A stretch of DNA of 64,000 bases, taken from the IMG/VR virus record IMGVR_UViG_3300006176_000004, positions 1 through 64,000 of that record; one strand, written 5' to 3'. Source of the stretch: a virus. How positions within the stretch are numbered: the first letter of the stretch is position 1; each line of letters starts with the position of its first letter. The position numbers and the translations under genes were made by a program. Below, in pieces: positions 1 to 8,026 of the stretch. The notes beneath the pieces are model-generated. The model saw only the letters and a list, made by a program, of their open reading frames with translations, did not search any database and had not been told where the DNA came from.

Positions 1-1
1 A

Positions 2-46
2 GTGGAATGGGCCAGAGATAATCTGCTCAAGAGCAATAAGACATAG
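2..46 (+). CDS. C-terminal end of an upstream gene (partial)
   Basis: Fourteen codons are open from the window edge to a TAG at 44-46, ending VEWARDNLLKSNKT. The TAG is fused to the ribosome binding site of the next gene (TAGGAGG), the same arrangement seen at 62977. That supports a real gene end. No function can be inferred from so short a tail. Confidence 0.5.
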   Translation: MEWARDNLLKSNKT

Positions 47-58
47 GAGGCGGATATT
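45..58 (+). promoter_or_regulatory. Ribosome binding site deciding an ATT start
   Basis: AGGAGG at 45-50 lies five bases before ATT at 56. The frame is open from just after the TAG at 44-46, and the next in-frame ordinary start is GTG at 119, which has no good binding site. The identical spacing before CTG at 62989 supports a non-standard start here. Confidence 0.5.
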
Positions 59-1207
59 CCATTCGTAGGAAATCAATACATCCCGGTCGCAGGTGCCATC
101 ACAGCCGCCCCAGGTCAGGTGCTGCAGTCGGCAATTTGGGATAATATCAACACAGATATTGCGGCGGCTCTAACGCAATTAGCAACGCAAGCCAATACGA
201 CGCCAACATGGTCGAATATTCTGGCCCCGAACGGCGGATTTGCGATTTGGCAGCGCGGGGCGGGAGCGAATGCGAGTTTTTCGGTTAACGCCTCGACGAC
301 GCAATACACGGCGGATCGTTGGTACATCATCACGGGGGCAAATCAGGCTACCGTTGTAGCGGCGGCAACCGGATTGACTGGTGCTGCTCCACCAGCACAT
401 GCCTGCAAGATTACGCGGACCGCAGCGCAAACCGGAATTACGGCTTACACATTCGGCTATCCATTGACTGCCGATGAAGTCTACCGCCTGAGAGGACAAC
501 AGGTATCATTCAGTGGTGCGGCCAAATCTGGGGCGAATTGGTCGCCGGCACTCGGCGCTTTCACCATCAGCCTTTTGGTCGGAACCGGAACGGCTCAGAA
601 GGCCGGCGTGGCTGGCGCTAACTTCTCTGGTTTGTCTACCCCGCTCACAATCACAACCGATCTTGCGGCAGGCGCGACCAATACTTCGATCACAGGGACA
701 AGCGCGGCAATAGTTCCAATCACGTCAACACAAGGCGAAATTCAGGTAACGTGGACTCCAGTAGGAACGGCTGGAACCGATGACAGCCTGACGCTCGATC
801 AGTTCTGCCTCGTGGCAGGCGCGATCGTGCAATCATTCGAGGATTTGCCGTTCGATACTTGCTTGCGGGAATGCAAAAAGTTTTTCCGAAAATCGTTCAA
901 CTACAATGTTGCACCGGCTCAGAATGCGGGGAATGGGGGTGCCATTGGCGCATGGTCTCAAGCAGTAGCTAGACTTGGAATATATGTTAATCTGGAACCT
1001 ATCGAAATGTATGTAACGGCTGCGGTCACAACATATCAACCTAATGGCGCATCAGCCAATTGGTCCAATGCAACTAGTGGCGCAAGTTCAGCACCGACAC
1101 TTGATGGTACAGTTTCGTCAGGCAAAGGGTTTACGATATTGACGGCAACAGTTAGCAATGTAGATAATTACCTGTTCATCCACTACACGGCTGACGCGCC
1201 TTTGTAG
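56..1207 (+). CDS. Tail-fibre / receptor-binding-like protein
   Basis: A 383-residue protein if ATT is the start (GTG at 119 gives 362). The N-terminus (VAGAITAAPGQVLQSAIWDN) resembles phage fibre proteins that begin with a short attachment segment. NGGFAIWQRG followed by YTADRWY is the typical opening of a beta-sandwich carbohydrate-binding domain in distal tail fibres, and the C-terminal half keeps the LRECKKFFRKSF and FIHYTADAPL elements of such fibres. It probably binds host surface sugars. It converges tail to tail with the minus-strand sugar operon, the two stop codons lying only 2 bp apart. The fibre role is inferred from composition and motifs. Confidence 0.7.
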   Translation: MPFVGNQYIPVAGAITAAPGQVLQSAIWDNINTDIAAALTQLATQANTTPTWSNILAPNGGFAIWQRGAGANASFSVNASTTQYTADRWYIITGANQATVVAAATGLTGAAPPAHACKITRTAAQTGITAYTFGYPLTADEVYRLRGQQVSFSGAAKSGANWSPALGAFTISLLVGTGTAQKAGVAGANFSGLSTPLTITTDLAAGATNTSITGTSAAIVPITSTQGEIQVTWTPVGTAGTDDSLTLDQFCLVAGAIVQSFEDLPFDTCLRECKKFFRKSFNYNVAPAQNAGNGGAIGAWSQAVARLGIYVNLEPIEMYVTAAVTTYQPNGASANWSNATSGASSAPTLDGTVSSGKGFTILTATVSNVDNYLFIHYTADAPL

Positions 1208-1209
1208 AT

Positions 1210-1500
1210 TCAGATCATCTCGTGCGCGATGCTGGCCCATTCCAGCCACCCAGCAAGGTTGATCTGGCTATAATATTCTGAGCGGCGATCGATGCCTTCA
1301 TGAGGACAATAGATTTCCTCTGCTAGAAGAGCATCTACCATGAAGTCTTCGAACATGGGCGAATAGGCTTGATTACCGGAGATTTTCAAAGCATCCCATT
1401 TCGCGACGATATTTTCGACTGCATTGGGCGTAAAAACGCAGTCTTTCGGATGATTGCGGATAGTGGTTCTGGCAATCTCAGCGACGTAGGGATGATTCAT
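1210..1500 (-). CDS. Hypothetical protein, last gene of the sugar operon
   Basis: 96 residues starting MNHPYVAEIARTT. The ATG at 1500 overlaps the TGA of the methyltransferase gene (ATGA), so translation is coupled; an upstream in-frame ATG at 1524 would overlap more and is less likely. It is a soluble, acidic, alpha-helical-looking protein with no motif I recognise. Its position at the end of the nonulosonic-acid operon does not by itself prove a sugar role. Confidence 0.65.
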   Translation of the reverse strand: MNHPYVAEIARTTIRNHPKDCVFTPNAVENIVAKWDALKISGNQAYSPMFEDFMVDALLAEEIYCPHEGIDRRSEYYSQINLAGWLEWASIAHEMI

Positions 1501-2210
1501 GCTTGCGCCTTTTCGAAAAGCCAAAGCGTAACGTCATCGAGCCCAGTCGTTCGCCTCCACGCGAACTGACATGCAAGGATTTTGAGCGTCGGAAACTGCG
1601 CCAACCAAGCTTCACCCCAGTCCCGACGCCAGAGCATCCCGGATTGCCCGCGATACGTTATTTCCTCCGGAACATGGTTGAAATACTCGATCGACAGTAT
1701 CCAGCGCTTGGACACGCGGTAAATCTCCGACAGTGCGCGAGGCAAATCAGCCGGCGAAACGTGAATCAGCACCCCGGACGTAAACACCATATCGGCAGCA
1801 TCGTCCGCATAGGGCAATTGGGATAGATCGCCTGGCAGTACGGTCGCAACATCGGCCATAGCCTTGCGGGCAGCCTCGTTCGGATCGCAGGACATGAGCT
1901 TGATTGGCTGGCGTGACCTCTCATAGATCATATCGATGGCGCGGAGGTTATCCCCGCATCCACCGCCAACCTCAATCACCGATGCCGGGAAGGGCTGTGC
2001 AGACGGACTAGCCTTGTTTGCATTCTCCATGGCTTGGAAAATGTCGCCGAATAGACGGGAGCGGTTCTTGATGGATTCCCAATTGCTGGCGCATCGCTGC
2101 TGATAGGCGTCGCCGAACGCCCCAGACCATTCATCAATGGGAACGCCGCCGACGTACATTTTGACTTTCGTATCCGGAGTAACTATCGAGGCCTTAGTGC
2201 CGCGTGGCAT
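1497..2210 (-). CDS. SAM methyltransferase, pseudaminic-acid-associated type
   Basis: 237 residues. The class I SAM-binding motif is EVGGGCGDNLRAI (about residues 80-92), followed by the GVLIHVSPADLP and SIEYFNHVPEEITYRGQ segments typical of the methylases found beside pseudaminic acid genes (the family described by TIGR03587). It probably methylates the sugar or a precursor. The start overlaps the cytidylyltransferase gene by 17 bp. Family assignment rests on remembered motifs. It is among the last genes of the operon, consistent with a tailoring step. Confidence 0.8.
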   Translation of the reverse strand: MPRGTKASIVTPDTKVKMYVGGVPIDEWSGAFGDAYQQRCASNWESIKNRSRLFGDIFQAMENANKASPSAQPFPASVIEVGGGCGDNLRAIDMIYERSRQPIKLMSCDPNEAARKAMADVATVLPGDLSQLPYADDAADMVFTSGVLIHVSPADLPRALSEIYRVSKRWILSIEYFNHVPEEITYRGQSGMLWRRDWGEAWLAQFPTLKILACQFAWRRTTGLDDVTLWLFEKAQA

Positions 2211-2901
2211 TGTTCGGAATCTCCATGAGTTCGGCCTTGGCCAGCATCTTCTCTAATCGCTCAATATCCGAAGGTACGTCGACGCAAAGGTTCAATCCGG
2301 AACGATCAACCTTTTGCTGAACATTTGCACGCCTAATGCCTCGTGTTTTTTGCATCCAGATTGTAGTATGCTCACGATAATGGGGTGCCTTGGCCTTGAT
2401 ATGCGCGGCCTCAAGACAATCATACGAGAATGCCTCGACATCGAAGCCCTTCGGATATGTCCGTTTCGGAAACACGTTGGAGCAATAGTCCAGATTTTCG
2501 GCCTTGAGTAGCGCTAGCACCTCGCCAGCTACGACCGGATCAACAAATGGGCTGTCGCCTGTAATCCTGACGATAGTATCAACACCATACATCGTGGCCG
2601 CGTCGAAATAGCGGCCTAAAACATCGTCCTCTGAGCCGCTGGCGCATGCTATTCCGAGTGAGTTGCAAAGCTGATAGATCGGGATTGAGGAATCATTGGC
2701 TGGGAAGGCTACAACGATGGTGTCCACGAATGGTACAAGCTTTGCCCGCTCTATGACGCGCTCAAGCACTGGCTTGCCGGCGAGCGGCATCAGGACTTTG
2801 CCGGGCAATCGTTTGCTCGTCATTCTCGCCTGGATAATTATGCCGGTTGTGATCAGAACCTCCCCTTGAATGGCATCGTCGGTATCGGTCTGTTTAGCCA
2901 T
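2194..2901 (-). CDS. SpsF-type cytidylyltransferase (CMP-sugar synthase)
   Basis: 235 residues from the ATG at 2901. IIIQARMTSKRLPGKVL is the nucleotide-binding signature of the SpsF/NeuA/KdsB group, and RITGDSPFVDP carries the metal-binding Asp region. Enzymes of this group activate nonulosonic acids with CTP to the CMP-sugar. The ATG start overlaps the preceding gene by 49 bp with its binding site almost touching the ATG. A CTG at 2856, overlapping the preceding TGA as CTGA and behind AAGGGGAGG, would begin the protein five residues before the signature, as is usual in the family, giving 220 residues. Confidence 0.8.
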   Translation of the reverse strand: MAKQTDTDDAIQGEVLITTGIIIQARMTSKRLPGKVLMPLAGKPVLERVIERAKLVPFVDTIVVAFPANDSSIPIYQLCNSLGIACASGSEDDVLGRYFDAATMYGVDTIVRITGDSPFVDPVVAGEVLALLKAENLDYCSNVFPKRTYPKGFDVEAFSYDCLEAAHIKAKAPHYREHTTIWMQKTRGIRRANVQQKVDRSGLNLCVDVPSDIERLEKMLAKAELMEIPNNATRH

Positions 2902-3029
2902 TCCTCGCGTTCTATCTTCTGTCGCTCTATGATGCGCCGTGCTCTATCTCGTGTGCTGTGATCTTCTTGGCCAAGTCGATAGCCCCATGTCTGGACGAGA
3001 TGATCAATTTCTTTTTCAATATCGTTCAT
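2853..3029 (-). CDS. Small hypothetical protein
   Basis: 58 residues starting MNDIEKEIDHLV. The ATG shares one base with the preceding TGA (TGATG). The protein is charged and helical with a basic middle (RDRARRIIERQKIEREE). An in-frame ATG at 3089 is less likely because it would overlap the upstream gene by 60 bp. Function unknown. Confidence 0.6.
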   Translation of the reverse strand: MNDIEKEIDHLVQTWGYRLGQEDHSTRDRARRIIERQKIEREEWLNRPIPTMPFKGRF

Positions 3030-3265
3030 CACGTCACCGCATATGCAAATGGACAGTTCGGCGCATGCAATATCGCGAACTTTCCGCACGTGCAGCGCGT
3101 TTCATTCGGGTGCAGCATTCGATCAAGCTTATCCAATTCAGCCTGTAGATTGAACGGACATGGCTTCTCAACCAGCGCTCCGAGCGGAGTATCGTGAGCA
3201 TCCATGCCAGTTAGGCGAGTAATTGTTTCGGCGGCAGCATCCGTTACTAAGAGATATTTTTTCAT
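3029..3265 (-). CDS. Small protein with a Cys cluster
   Basis: 78 residues. The C-terminal part contains CTCGK followed ten residues later by CPF, a possible zinc or metal site. Start and stop overlap both neighbours by a few bases, so it is translated within the operon. I do not recognise the family. Confidence 0.6.
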   Translation of the reverse strand: MKKYLLVTDAAAETITRLTGMDAHDTPLGALVEKPCPFNLQAELDKLDRMLHPNETRCTCGKFAILHAPNCPFAYAVT

Positions 3266-3711
3266 CCGTTATCTCCCATGATCTTGTGACGAAGCGCTTT
3301 TGCATCCCAAAGCGCGTTATGCTGGATCGCCCCAGGTAGCGTCGTCGGATAAGCGTCAACTCGGTGCAATTCGAATCGTAAGAATCGGATATTGACCATC
3401 TGACCGGGACCAACAACGATCGCTTTGCAGAAATAGGCGATATCGTCGGGCCAATCAGCGATGATCTCCGGACAGCCATCGCCATCCAGAAATGCAGCGA
3501 TCATGTTGCAGAAATTTTTGGTCGCACTTACGAATGGTCTTGCTCCAGGGCATTTAATGATAGGAATGACGTTCTCAGCTATCCATGGCAGCGGATTTGT
3601 TACAAAAGGAGTTGCCATGTAGAGTTCGCGACCATCCTCGCAAACTAGCGCGAGGCTGATCAGGTCGCCGCCCATGCCGTTGAACTCGGTGTCAAGAAAA
3701 TATCGCGTCAT
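3262..3711 (-). CDS. DEDD-type 3'-5' exonuclease-like protein
   Basis: 149 residues from the ATG at 3711, which overlaps the previous stop as ATGA. YFLDTEFNG near the N-terminus is the first acidic motif of RNase H-fold 3'-5' exonucleases; D in EIIADWPDD (middle) and HNALWDAKALR near the C-terminus fit motifs II and III of the Rv2179c-like group. It would act on RNA or DNA 3' ends using two metal ions. It sits inside the sugar operon, a context that does not suggest a sugar role. Confidence 0.7.
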   Translation of the reverse strand: MTRYFLDTEFNGMGGDLISLALVCEDGRELYMATPFVTNPLPWIAENVIPIIKCPGARPFVSATKNFCNMIAAFLDGDGCPEIIADWPDDIAYFCKAIVVGPGQMVNIRFLRFELHRVDAYPTTLPGAIQHNALWDAKALRHKIMGDNG

Positions 3712-3977
3712 CCAATATCTGCCTTTCCGGTCAAAACAAGCCATGCTTCAGAAATCCGATAACGATAGACCGCAATTCGATCCATAAACTGCTTCCATCG
3801 CGAATGATAAATGGGATCATATGGCCGATCGGAATATAGGCTAGCGTTCAAGTTGCGAGCCATCTGCTCGACCGATTCATCCATTCTTTTTTGCAATAAA
3901 TCAGTCATCTCATGCGAAACGTTCATTGGTATCCACCAATCAGCACCGCTCCGATCGATCTTGTAATCCTCGCTCAT
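3708..3977 (-). CDS. Hypothetical protein
   Basis: 89 residues, helical and charged, no recognised motif. Start and stop overlap both neighbouring genes as ATGA. The sequence contains Trp-rich patches (DWWIPM, SRWKQF) but no membrane segment or cysteines. Confidence 0.6.
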   Translation of the reverse strand: MSEDYKIDRSGADWWIPMNVSHEMTDLLQKRMDESVEQMARNLNASLYSDRPYDPIYHSRWKQFMDRIAVYRYRISEAWLVLTGKADIG

Positions 3978-4297
3978 GCTTCAAACTTCCTCTGCACGTT
4001 GCACAAAACCCATCCCCCGTTCGGTCCTTTGATGACCCACGGCAGACCGCAGACATGGCACGGCGCGACCTTGCCACCATATTCCGGAACCGGTGCATCG
4101 CCGATCACTTCGAACATCTTGGATTCCATCACGGAACCGGGAACGACATCGGCTAGCAGTTTGTAGAGGCCATGGTGATTCACACACTTCACGATATCGC
4201 CAGCACGACCGGCGGAAACGTATTTCACTGGTTTAACTCCAATGTCCTCAAGCTGCTGCTCGCGGACTCGATTTATATACTCGTCCCAGGCTATCAT
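3974..4297 (-). CDS. Hypothetical zinc-ribbon-like protein
   Basis: 107 residues starting MIAWDEYINRV; the ATG at 4297 overlaps the TGA of the HisF-like gene. CHVCGLPW at about residue 81 with a later Cys (WVLCNV) is a plausible metal site. The middle, VSAGRAGDIVKCVNHHGLYK, resembles a small beta domain. Function unknown. Confidence 0.6.
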   Translation of the reverse strand: MIAWDEYINRVREQQLEDIGVKPVKYVSAGRAGDIVKCVNHHGLYKLLADVVPGSVMESKMFEVIGDAPVPEYGGKVAPCHVCGLPWVIKGPNGGWVLCNVQRKFEA

Positions 4298-5010
4298 GTT
4301 TCGATCCTCACAGGAACGCCGTGAACTGAAAGATACTCCTTGCAATGTTGAGGAGTGGTGTTTGTGAAAAGGAACATAGACGAAGCCGCGACCGCATGCG
4401 CGCCAGCCTGTATTGCCATCAGCATGTCAGTTGGTGTTCTGCATCCACCATTGGCGATAACCGGGATGTTGACTGCGCCGCATACTTTCGTGAGGGTGTT
4501 AATTTCATATCCGCACTGCACGCCATCACCATCCATGTTGGTCAAGATGATCTCGCCAGCCCCAGCCTGCTCTACATTTCTTGCAAGTTCCGGAATTATG
4601 TCGCGGAGTCTCAATCCATAGTCCATTGCGATAGTGATGCATTGCGCCCCGAACTTCTTCGAAGCCTCTGATATGAAAGCTCGCGATGCTCCAGTGCGCA
4701 AAACAACCTTATCGGCTCCAGCATTGAGCAGCCCACGGATATCATCCAGAGATCGGATACCACCGCCGACTGTCACTGGGCAGAACAACTTGGACGTGAA
4801 TTGCTTGATCTCCTCGAAACGTGGTCCACGGCCATGCGGTGTCGCATCGATATCCAGCAAGATCAGCTCGTCACAGGTACGGTTCTCATAGAGCAGAGCG
4901 GCGGACATCAACGAGCCGACGAAACGGCCGGGGCGCTGGAAGGCGATCGGCTTAACGAGGCCTCTGGTGTCCCAGAGCAAAATGGGTATGATTCTTGTTT
5001 TCAACGGCAT
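4294..5010 (-). CDS. HisF-like synthase subunit (WbuZ / HisF2 type)
   Basis: 238 residues, close to full length for the HisF TIM barrel. RIIPILLWDTRGLVK replaces the histidine-pathway signature in the way seen in the sugar-pathway paralogues; LILLDIDAT, VTVGGGIRS and VIANGGCRT are the phosphate-binding loops. In known systems a HisH2/HisF2 pair delivers ammonia to an amidotransferase that turns an N-acetyl group into an acetamidino group. The amidotransferase is present at 6087-7223, but I see no HisH glutaminase in the window. Confidence 0.85.
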   Translation of the reverse strand: MPLKTRIIPILLWDTRGLVKPIAFQRPGRFVGSLMSAALLYENRTCDELILLDIDATPHGRGPRFEEIKQFTSKLFCPVTVGGGIRSLDDIRGLLNAGADKVVLRTGASRAFISEASKKFGAQCITIAMDYGLRLRDIIPELARNVEQAGAGEIILTNMDGDGVQCGYEINTLTKVCGAVNIPVIANGGCRTPTDMLMAIQAGAHAVAASSMFLFTNTTPQHCKEYLSVHGVPVRIET

Positions 5011-5011
5011 A

Positions 5012-5431
5012 TTAAAACAACTTCACCAATATTCGGCGCCACCATGGCTGTCGTCGATTCCAAGTAGACTTGATGAGAAGTGACGTTAATAAAGGAGAAC
5101 GATACCAGGCTTTCCGATATTGTGCCCGCTTCTCGATAATCTGCCAATTCGAGCGGAGAGCTACGCGTTGATTATGGATGCGCTTGTCAAGCTTTAGGCG
5201 CTCCTGTTTTAATTGTTCGACTTTGGCGGTCAGAGCTTTGCATGTATGCGCAGCAGATTCCATCAATTGGAGCGCTCGGTCGCAACCGGATTCATTGATG
5301 GCAGATACTTCTCTCAGGTCTCCGATTGCCCGATAAGAACGTGCTAGAACATCCTGCCACCAAGCATTAATTCCAGCTTGGTGACGGGCCTTATTGATAT
5401 CGGACAAAAGTTCATCCAAATCCGGTGTCAC
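5012..5431 (-). CDS. Coiled-coil hypothetical protein
   Basis: 139 residues from a GTG start overlapping the acetyltransferase stop (GTGA). The middle (ALTAKVEQLKQERLKLDKRI) is a likely coiled coil and the C-terminus is strongly basic and Trp-rich (WNRRQPWWRRILVKLF), which may contact membranes or nucleic acid. No family recognised. Confidence 0.65.
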   Translation of the reverse strand: MTPDLDELLSDINKARHQAGINAWWQDVLARSYRAIGDLREVSAINESGCDRALQLMESAAHTCKALTAKVEQLKQERLKLDKRIHNQRVALRSNWQIIEKRAQYRKAWYRSPLLTSLLIKSTWNRRQPWWRRILVKLF

Positions 5432-5865
5432 TTTGGTCTCTTGATATAGCTTATCTGCAGAAGCTCAAATCCAAGCGTTTCGAACACGTCAATTGATCGC
5501 GCATTTAGCGGATTGATGTTGGCTAGGAAGCATTCGCCGGGGTGCCGATTCATCAGAAGGCATATTGCAGTCTTGCCGTAGCCTTTGCCATGGTATTCCT
5601 TTGCGATGAAGATGCCGATCTCGTTCTGCTTCGATAGGTAGATCGCGCCGATCGGTCCCATTTCTACGGTCCCCCATTCATCGAAAATGACAAACCATTC
5701 CCGGTACGGGCGCGAATCCACGAAGGCGCAGTGTTGCTCAAATGAGGGCATCTCGCGGTGGCTTATGTTCTGGTGCGGCTCGCGCTCTTTCAGCATCTCA
5801 TATAGGAACTTCGTCGCTACCCGCGTCTCTGCTATCTCGGTGTAGACATCGATAAGTTTGATCAC
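5428..5865 (-). CDS. GNAT N-acetyltransferase (PseH-like role possible)
   Basis: 145 residues from GTG at 5865, behind AAAGG. EIGIFIAKEYHGKGYGKTA is the acetyl-CoA-binding motif A of the GNAT fold, with NPLNARSIDVFETLGF as motif B. In nonulosonic-acid pathways an enzyme of this type (PseH or LegH) acetylates the 4-amino sugar made by the aminotransferase. That role is inferred from the neighbours; a longer reading from 5934 is open but has no better start. Confidence 0.75.
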   Translation of the reverse strand: MIKLIDVYTEIAETRVATKFLYEMLKEREPHQNISHREMPSFEQHCAFVDSRPYREWFVIFDEWGTVEMGPIGAIYLSKQNEIGIFIAKEYHGKGYGKTAICLLMNRHPGECFLANINPLNARSIDVFETLGFELLQISYIKRPK

Positions 5866-5876
5866 GGTTGCGCCTT

Positions 5877-6083
5877 TTATTTTGAGGTACAAAAAGCTCG
5901 AAGCTTGCGATGATAACCATATTCCCTCTCCCAACCTTGGGTTTGATCTTGTATCTCTTTGATTGCACCAGCGCAGCGTTCCATCGTCGAATACTCTTGT
6001 GTAGTAATAGCAACGCCTTCACTATCGCCAAAACTTCCAGCGGAAACCCAAGACACTATGATAATCATAATAGCTGTATTCAT
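5877..6083 (-). CDS. Small membrane-anchored phage protein
   Basis: 68 residues. A hydrophobic N-terminus (MNTAIMIIIVSWVSAG) is followed by TTQEYSTMERCAGAIKEI and a C-terminal Cys, a layout common in small exported phage proteins with a disulphide. The start lies 3 bp after the amidotransferase stop. Function unknown. Confidence 0.65.
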   Translation of the reverse strand: MNTAIMIIIVSWVSAGSFGDSEGVAITTQEYSTMERCAGAIKEIQDQTQGWEREYGYHRKLRAFCTSK

Positions 6084-6086
6084 ATC

Positions 6087-7223
6087 TCAATCTTTCTCAT
6101 TGACGGGACTGAACAGCGGTTGAATATCGCCCCTCACATGCGAGCCCGCGAATAGATCGCGGTTAGTGAAGGTGTCGCAGCCCTCAAGGAACTCATGCAC
6201 GGTCATGCCTAGAGGTTTCAGGACTTCTCTGAGCGGCACGTCAAGATAAGTGGCGGGGAACATGGCGTCACGTTCCGCAGCGATCGGAGCAGCGTCTCTC
6301 CGGCTGATAAGCCCTCGACGAATGTGGTTAGAGAGAAGATCAGTGGCCCGCCCATAGCCATATTTGATGTAACGGAGCCAGTCGTGGGCCCCGACCTGGA
6401 TATTGTCTAAATTTTCATATCCCCAGTAAGAACCCTCAATATGCTTTGGCCAGATTTCAAATCCATGCTGTACAGCTAGTTCGGCATTCGCCAATCCGGA
6501 CCAAGGGAAAAACTGGCCCAAGAAGATTCCCTGCGGCGGCTCGTTTCCTAACTCCGGATACTGATACAACTCACCGATAGGACCAAGTGTAGCCTCCACA
6601 TCGGCGACGCGGAGACCGTTCAATCCGCCGAATTCGTTTAACCAGTCCTGCGTGAGCTTCGTCGCTAATTGGGCCTCCTTCGGTCCTCCATATTCCGCTT
6701 GTGGATTCTCTGCCCAAATAATCAGCGGAATCTTCATCATCGACGCAACACGGACCGGGATTGAAAATATAGTGATATGCTCTGCCCATGAAATATCTCC
6801 AATGGTCTCCAGAGTGAAACGGTTGATCTTACGCCTGATTACGGGATTCGTCTTTACCTCAATGTGGTCGCAGCCAAGTTTGCTGATGTTGTCTAAGTTG
6901 CGCCGGCCAATTGCGGAGAGATGATCCGTCTCGGCAGTGACGGCTAGGACGCGCAAGCCGTAGTCCAATGCTTTTATCACTTGGTAATGACTGTCTTTTC
7001 CGCCCGATACTGGCACGACGCAATCATAGGCCGCGCCATTGTGCCGAGCCTCGCGCCGCGTTTCCACCACCAGATGCTGAAATTGCTTCTCTCTATCGGC
7101 CCAATCGATCAGAGAGCGGGCATCGAATGCCTGGCAGGCTGAGCATAGGCCATCCTCATTCCATGTTAGATCAGGTTTGGAACCGAGTGGATAAAGACAT
7201 TTGCAACAATAAATTCGGCTCAT
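6087..7223 (-). CDS. N-acetyl sugar amidotransferase (WbpG/PseA family)
   Basis: 378 residues, full length. An N-terminal zinc motif (YCCKC ... GLCSAC) is followed by the PP-loop SGGKDS at about residue 72, which binds ATP for adenylation. Known members (WbpG, PseA, LegF-like, TIGR03573) use ammonia from HisH2/HisF2 to convert an acetamido into an acetamidino group on a nonulosonic acid or its precursor. It lies between the DHH phosphoesterase gene (ATGA overlap) and the acetyltransferase. The HisF-like partner is present, the glutaminase is not. Confidence 0.88.
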   Translation of the reverse strand: MSRIYCCKCLYPLGSKPDLTWNEDGLCSACQAFDARSLIDWADREKQFQHLVVETRREARHNGAAYDCVVPVSGGKDSHYQVIKALDYGLRVLAVTAETDHLSAIGRRNLDNISKLGCDHIEVKTNPVIRRKINRFTLETIGDISWAEHITIFSIPVRVASMMKIPLIIWAENPQAEYGGPKEAQLATKLTQDWLNEFGGLNGLRVADVEATLGPIGELYQYPELGNEPPQGIFLGQFFPWSGLANAELAVQHGFEIWPKHIEGSYWGYENLDNIQVGAHDWLRYIKYGYGRATDLLSNHIRRGLISRRDAAPIAAERDAMFPATYLDVPLREVLKPLGMTVHEFLEGCDTFTNRDLFAGSHVRGDIQPLFSPVNEKD

Positions 7224-8026
7224 GGACGCGGTACCGTGAATCCGGCTGCGTTCTTATGGCCACCTCCACCGAAGCGCCGAGCTATCTCACTCACATCGAA
7301 GTCGCCACGAGAACGAAGCGACCAAATCACGTCAGTTCCAGTTTCGGCATACATAGCCGCGAACGGATAACCTTCCGCAGCCAGTTCGCCGCAGACTTCG
7401 GATGACATGAACAGAGAAGCATTGACGACCGGGACCTTGTGACCCGCGATATATCGCAAGAAAGCGTGCTTCTTGGTTTGTTCGACTAAGATGCGGTAAT
7501 AGCGCTGGATGGCGTGCCCTTCCTGAACGAGATAGCCAACGCCCCTGGTCACCAGCCTATCCCACGTGGTGAAATCTTGCGGATACGAGCGTAGCGCGGC
7601 CGTGAACTCATCGACGAAGGCTAGCTTCTTGGTCCACAGATCGCGGTCCTGCAGATAAAGGAAAAACTCAGGGACTTCCTCGTCTGGATGGAAAAATTCC
7701 CATGCCATAACCGCACCGCTGCGGCTCATATCAAAATGGACATCAACGTTTCGACATTCATCCGATAAGCCAGCGAGATCGGCCTCAGCCGTCTTGTGGT
7801 GGTCAAGAACCAAGATCGATTTTGCTTTTGCAGCAAGTTCAATCATGACGTGACATTTGTATGAGAAATCTACGATCGCAACATCAAGGCCTGTTACATC
7901 TGGAGGCTCTTTGCCATAGACGCCAGCGTGATAGGTCACGCAATCGCCATCACGTTTCCACACGGCGAACGCTGCTCCAAAACCATCGTCACATGATCCA
8001 TGGTAAATGCAAAGGTCTGGCGTCAT
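7220..8026 (-). CDS. DHH-family phosphoesterase
   Basis: 268 residues. YHGSCDDGFGAAFAV is DHH motif I, VDFSY motif II, LDHHK motif III, and GGGGHKNAAGF near the C-terminus is the DHHA1 substrate-binding signature. Relatives cleave short oligonucleotides, cyclic dinucleotides or pAp. Both ends overlap sugar genes by 4 bp, so it is made with them. Whether it serves the sugar pathway (for example by removing a nucleotide product) or signalling is unknown. Confidence 0.85.
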   Translation of the reverse strand: MTPDLCIYHGSCDDGFGAAFAVWKRDGDCVTYHAGVYGKEPPDVTGLDVAIVDFSYKCHVMIELAAKAKSILVLDHHKTAEADLAGLSDECRNVDVHFDMSRSGAVMAWEFFHPDEEVPEFFLYLQDRDLWTKKLAFVDEFTAALRSYPQDFTTWDRLVTRGVGYLVQEGHAIQRYYRILVEQTKKHAFLRYIAGHKVPVVNASLFMSSEVCGELAAEGYPFAAMYAETGTDVIWSLRSRGDFDVSEIARRFGGGGHKNAAGFTVPRP

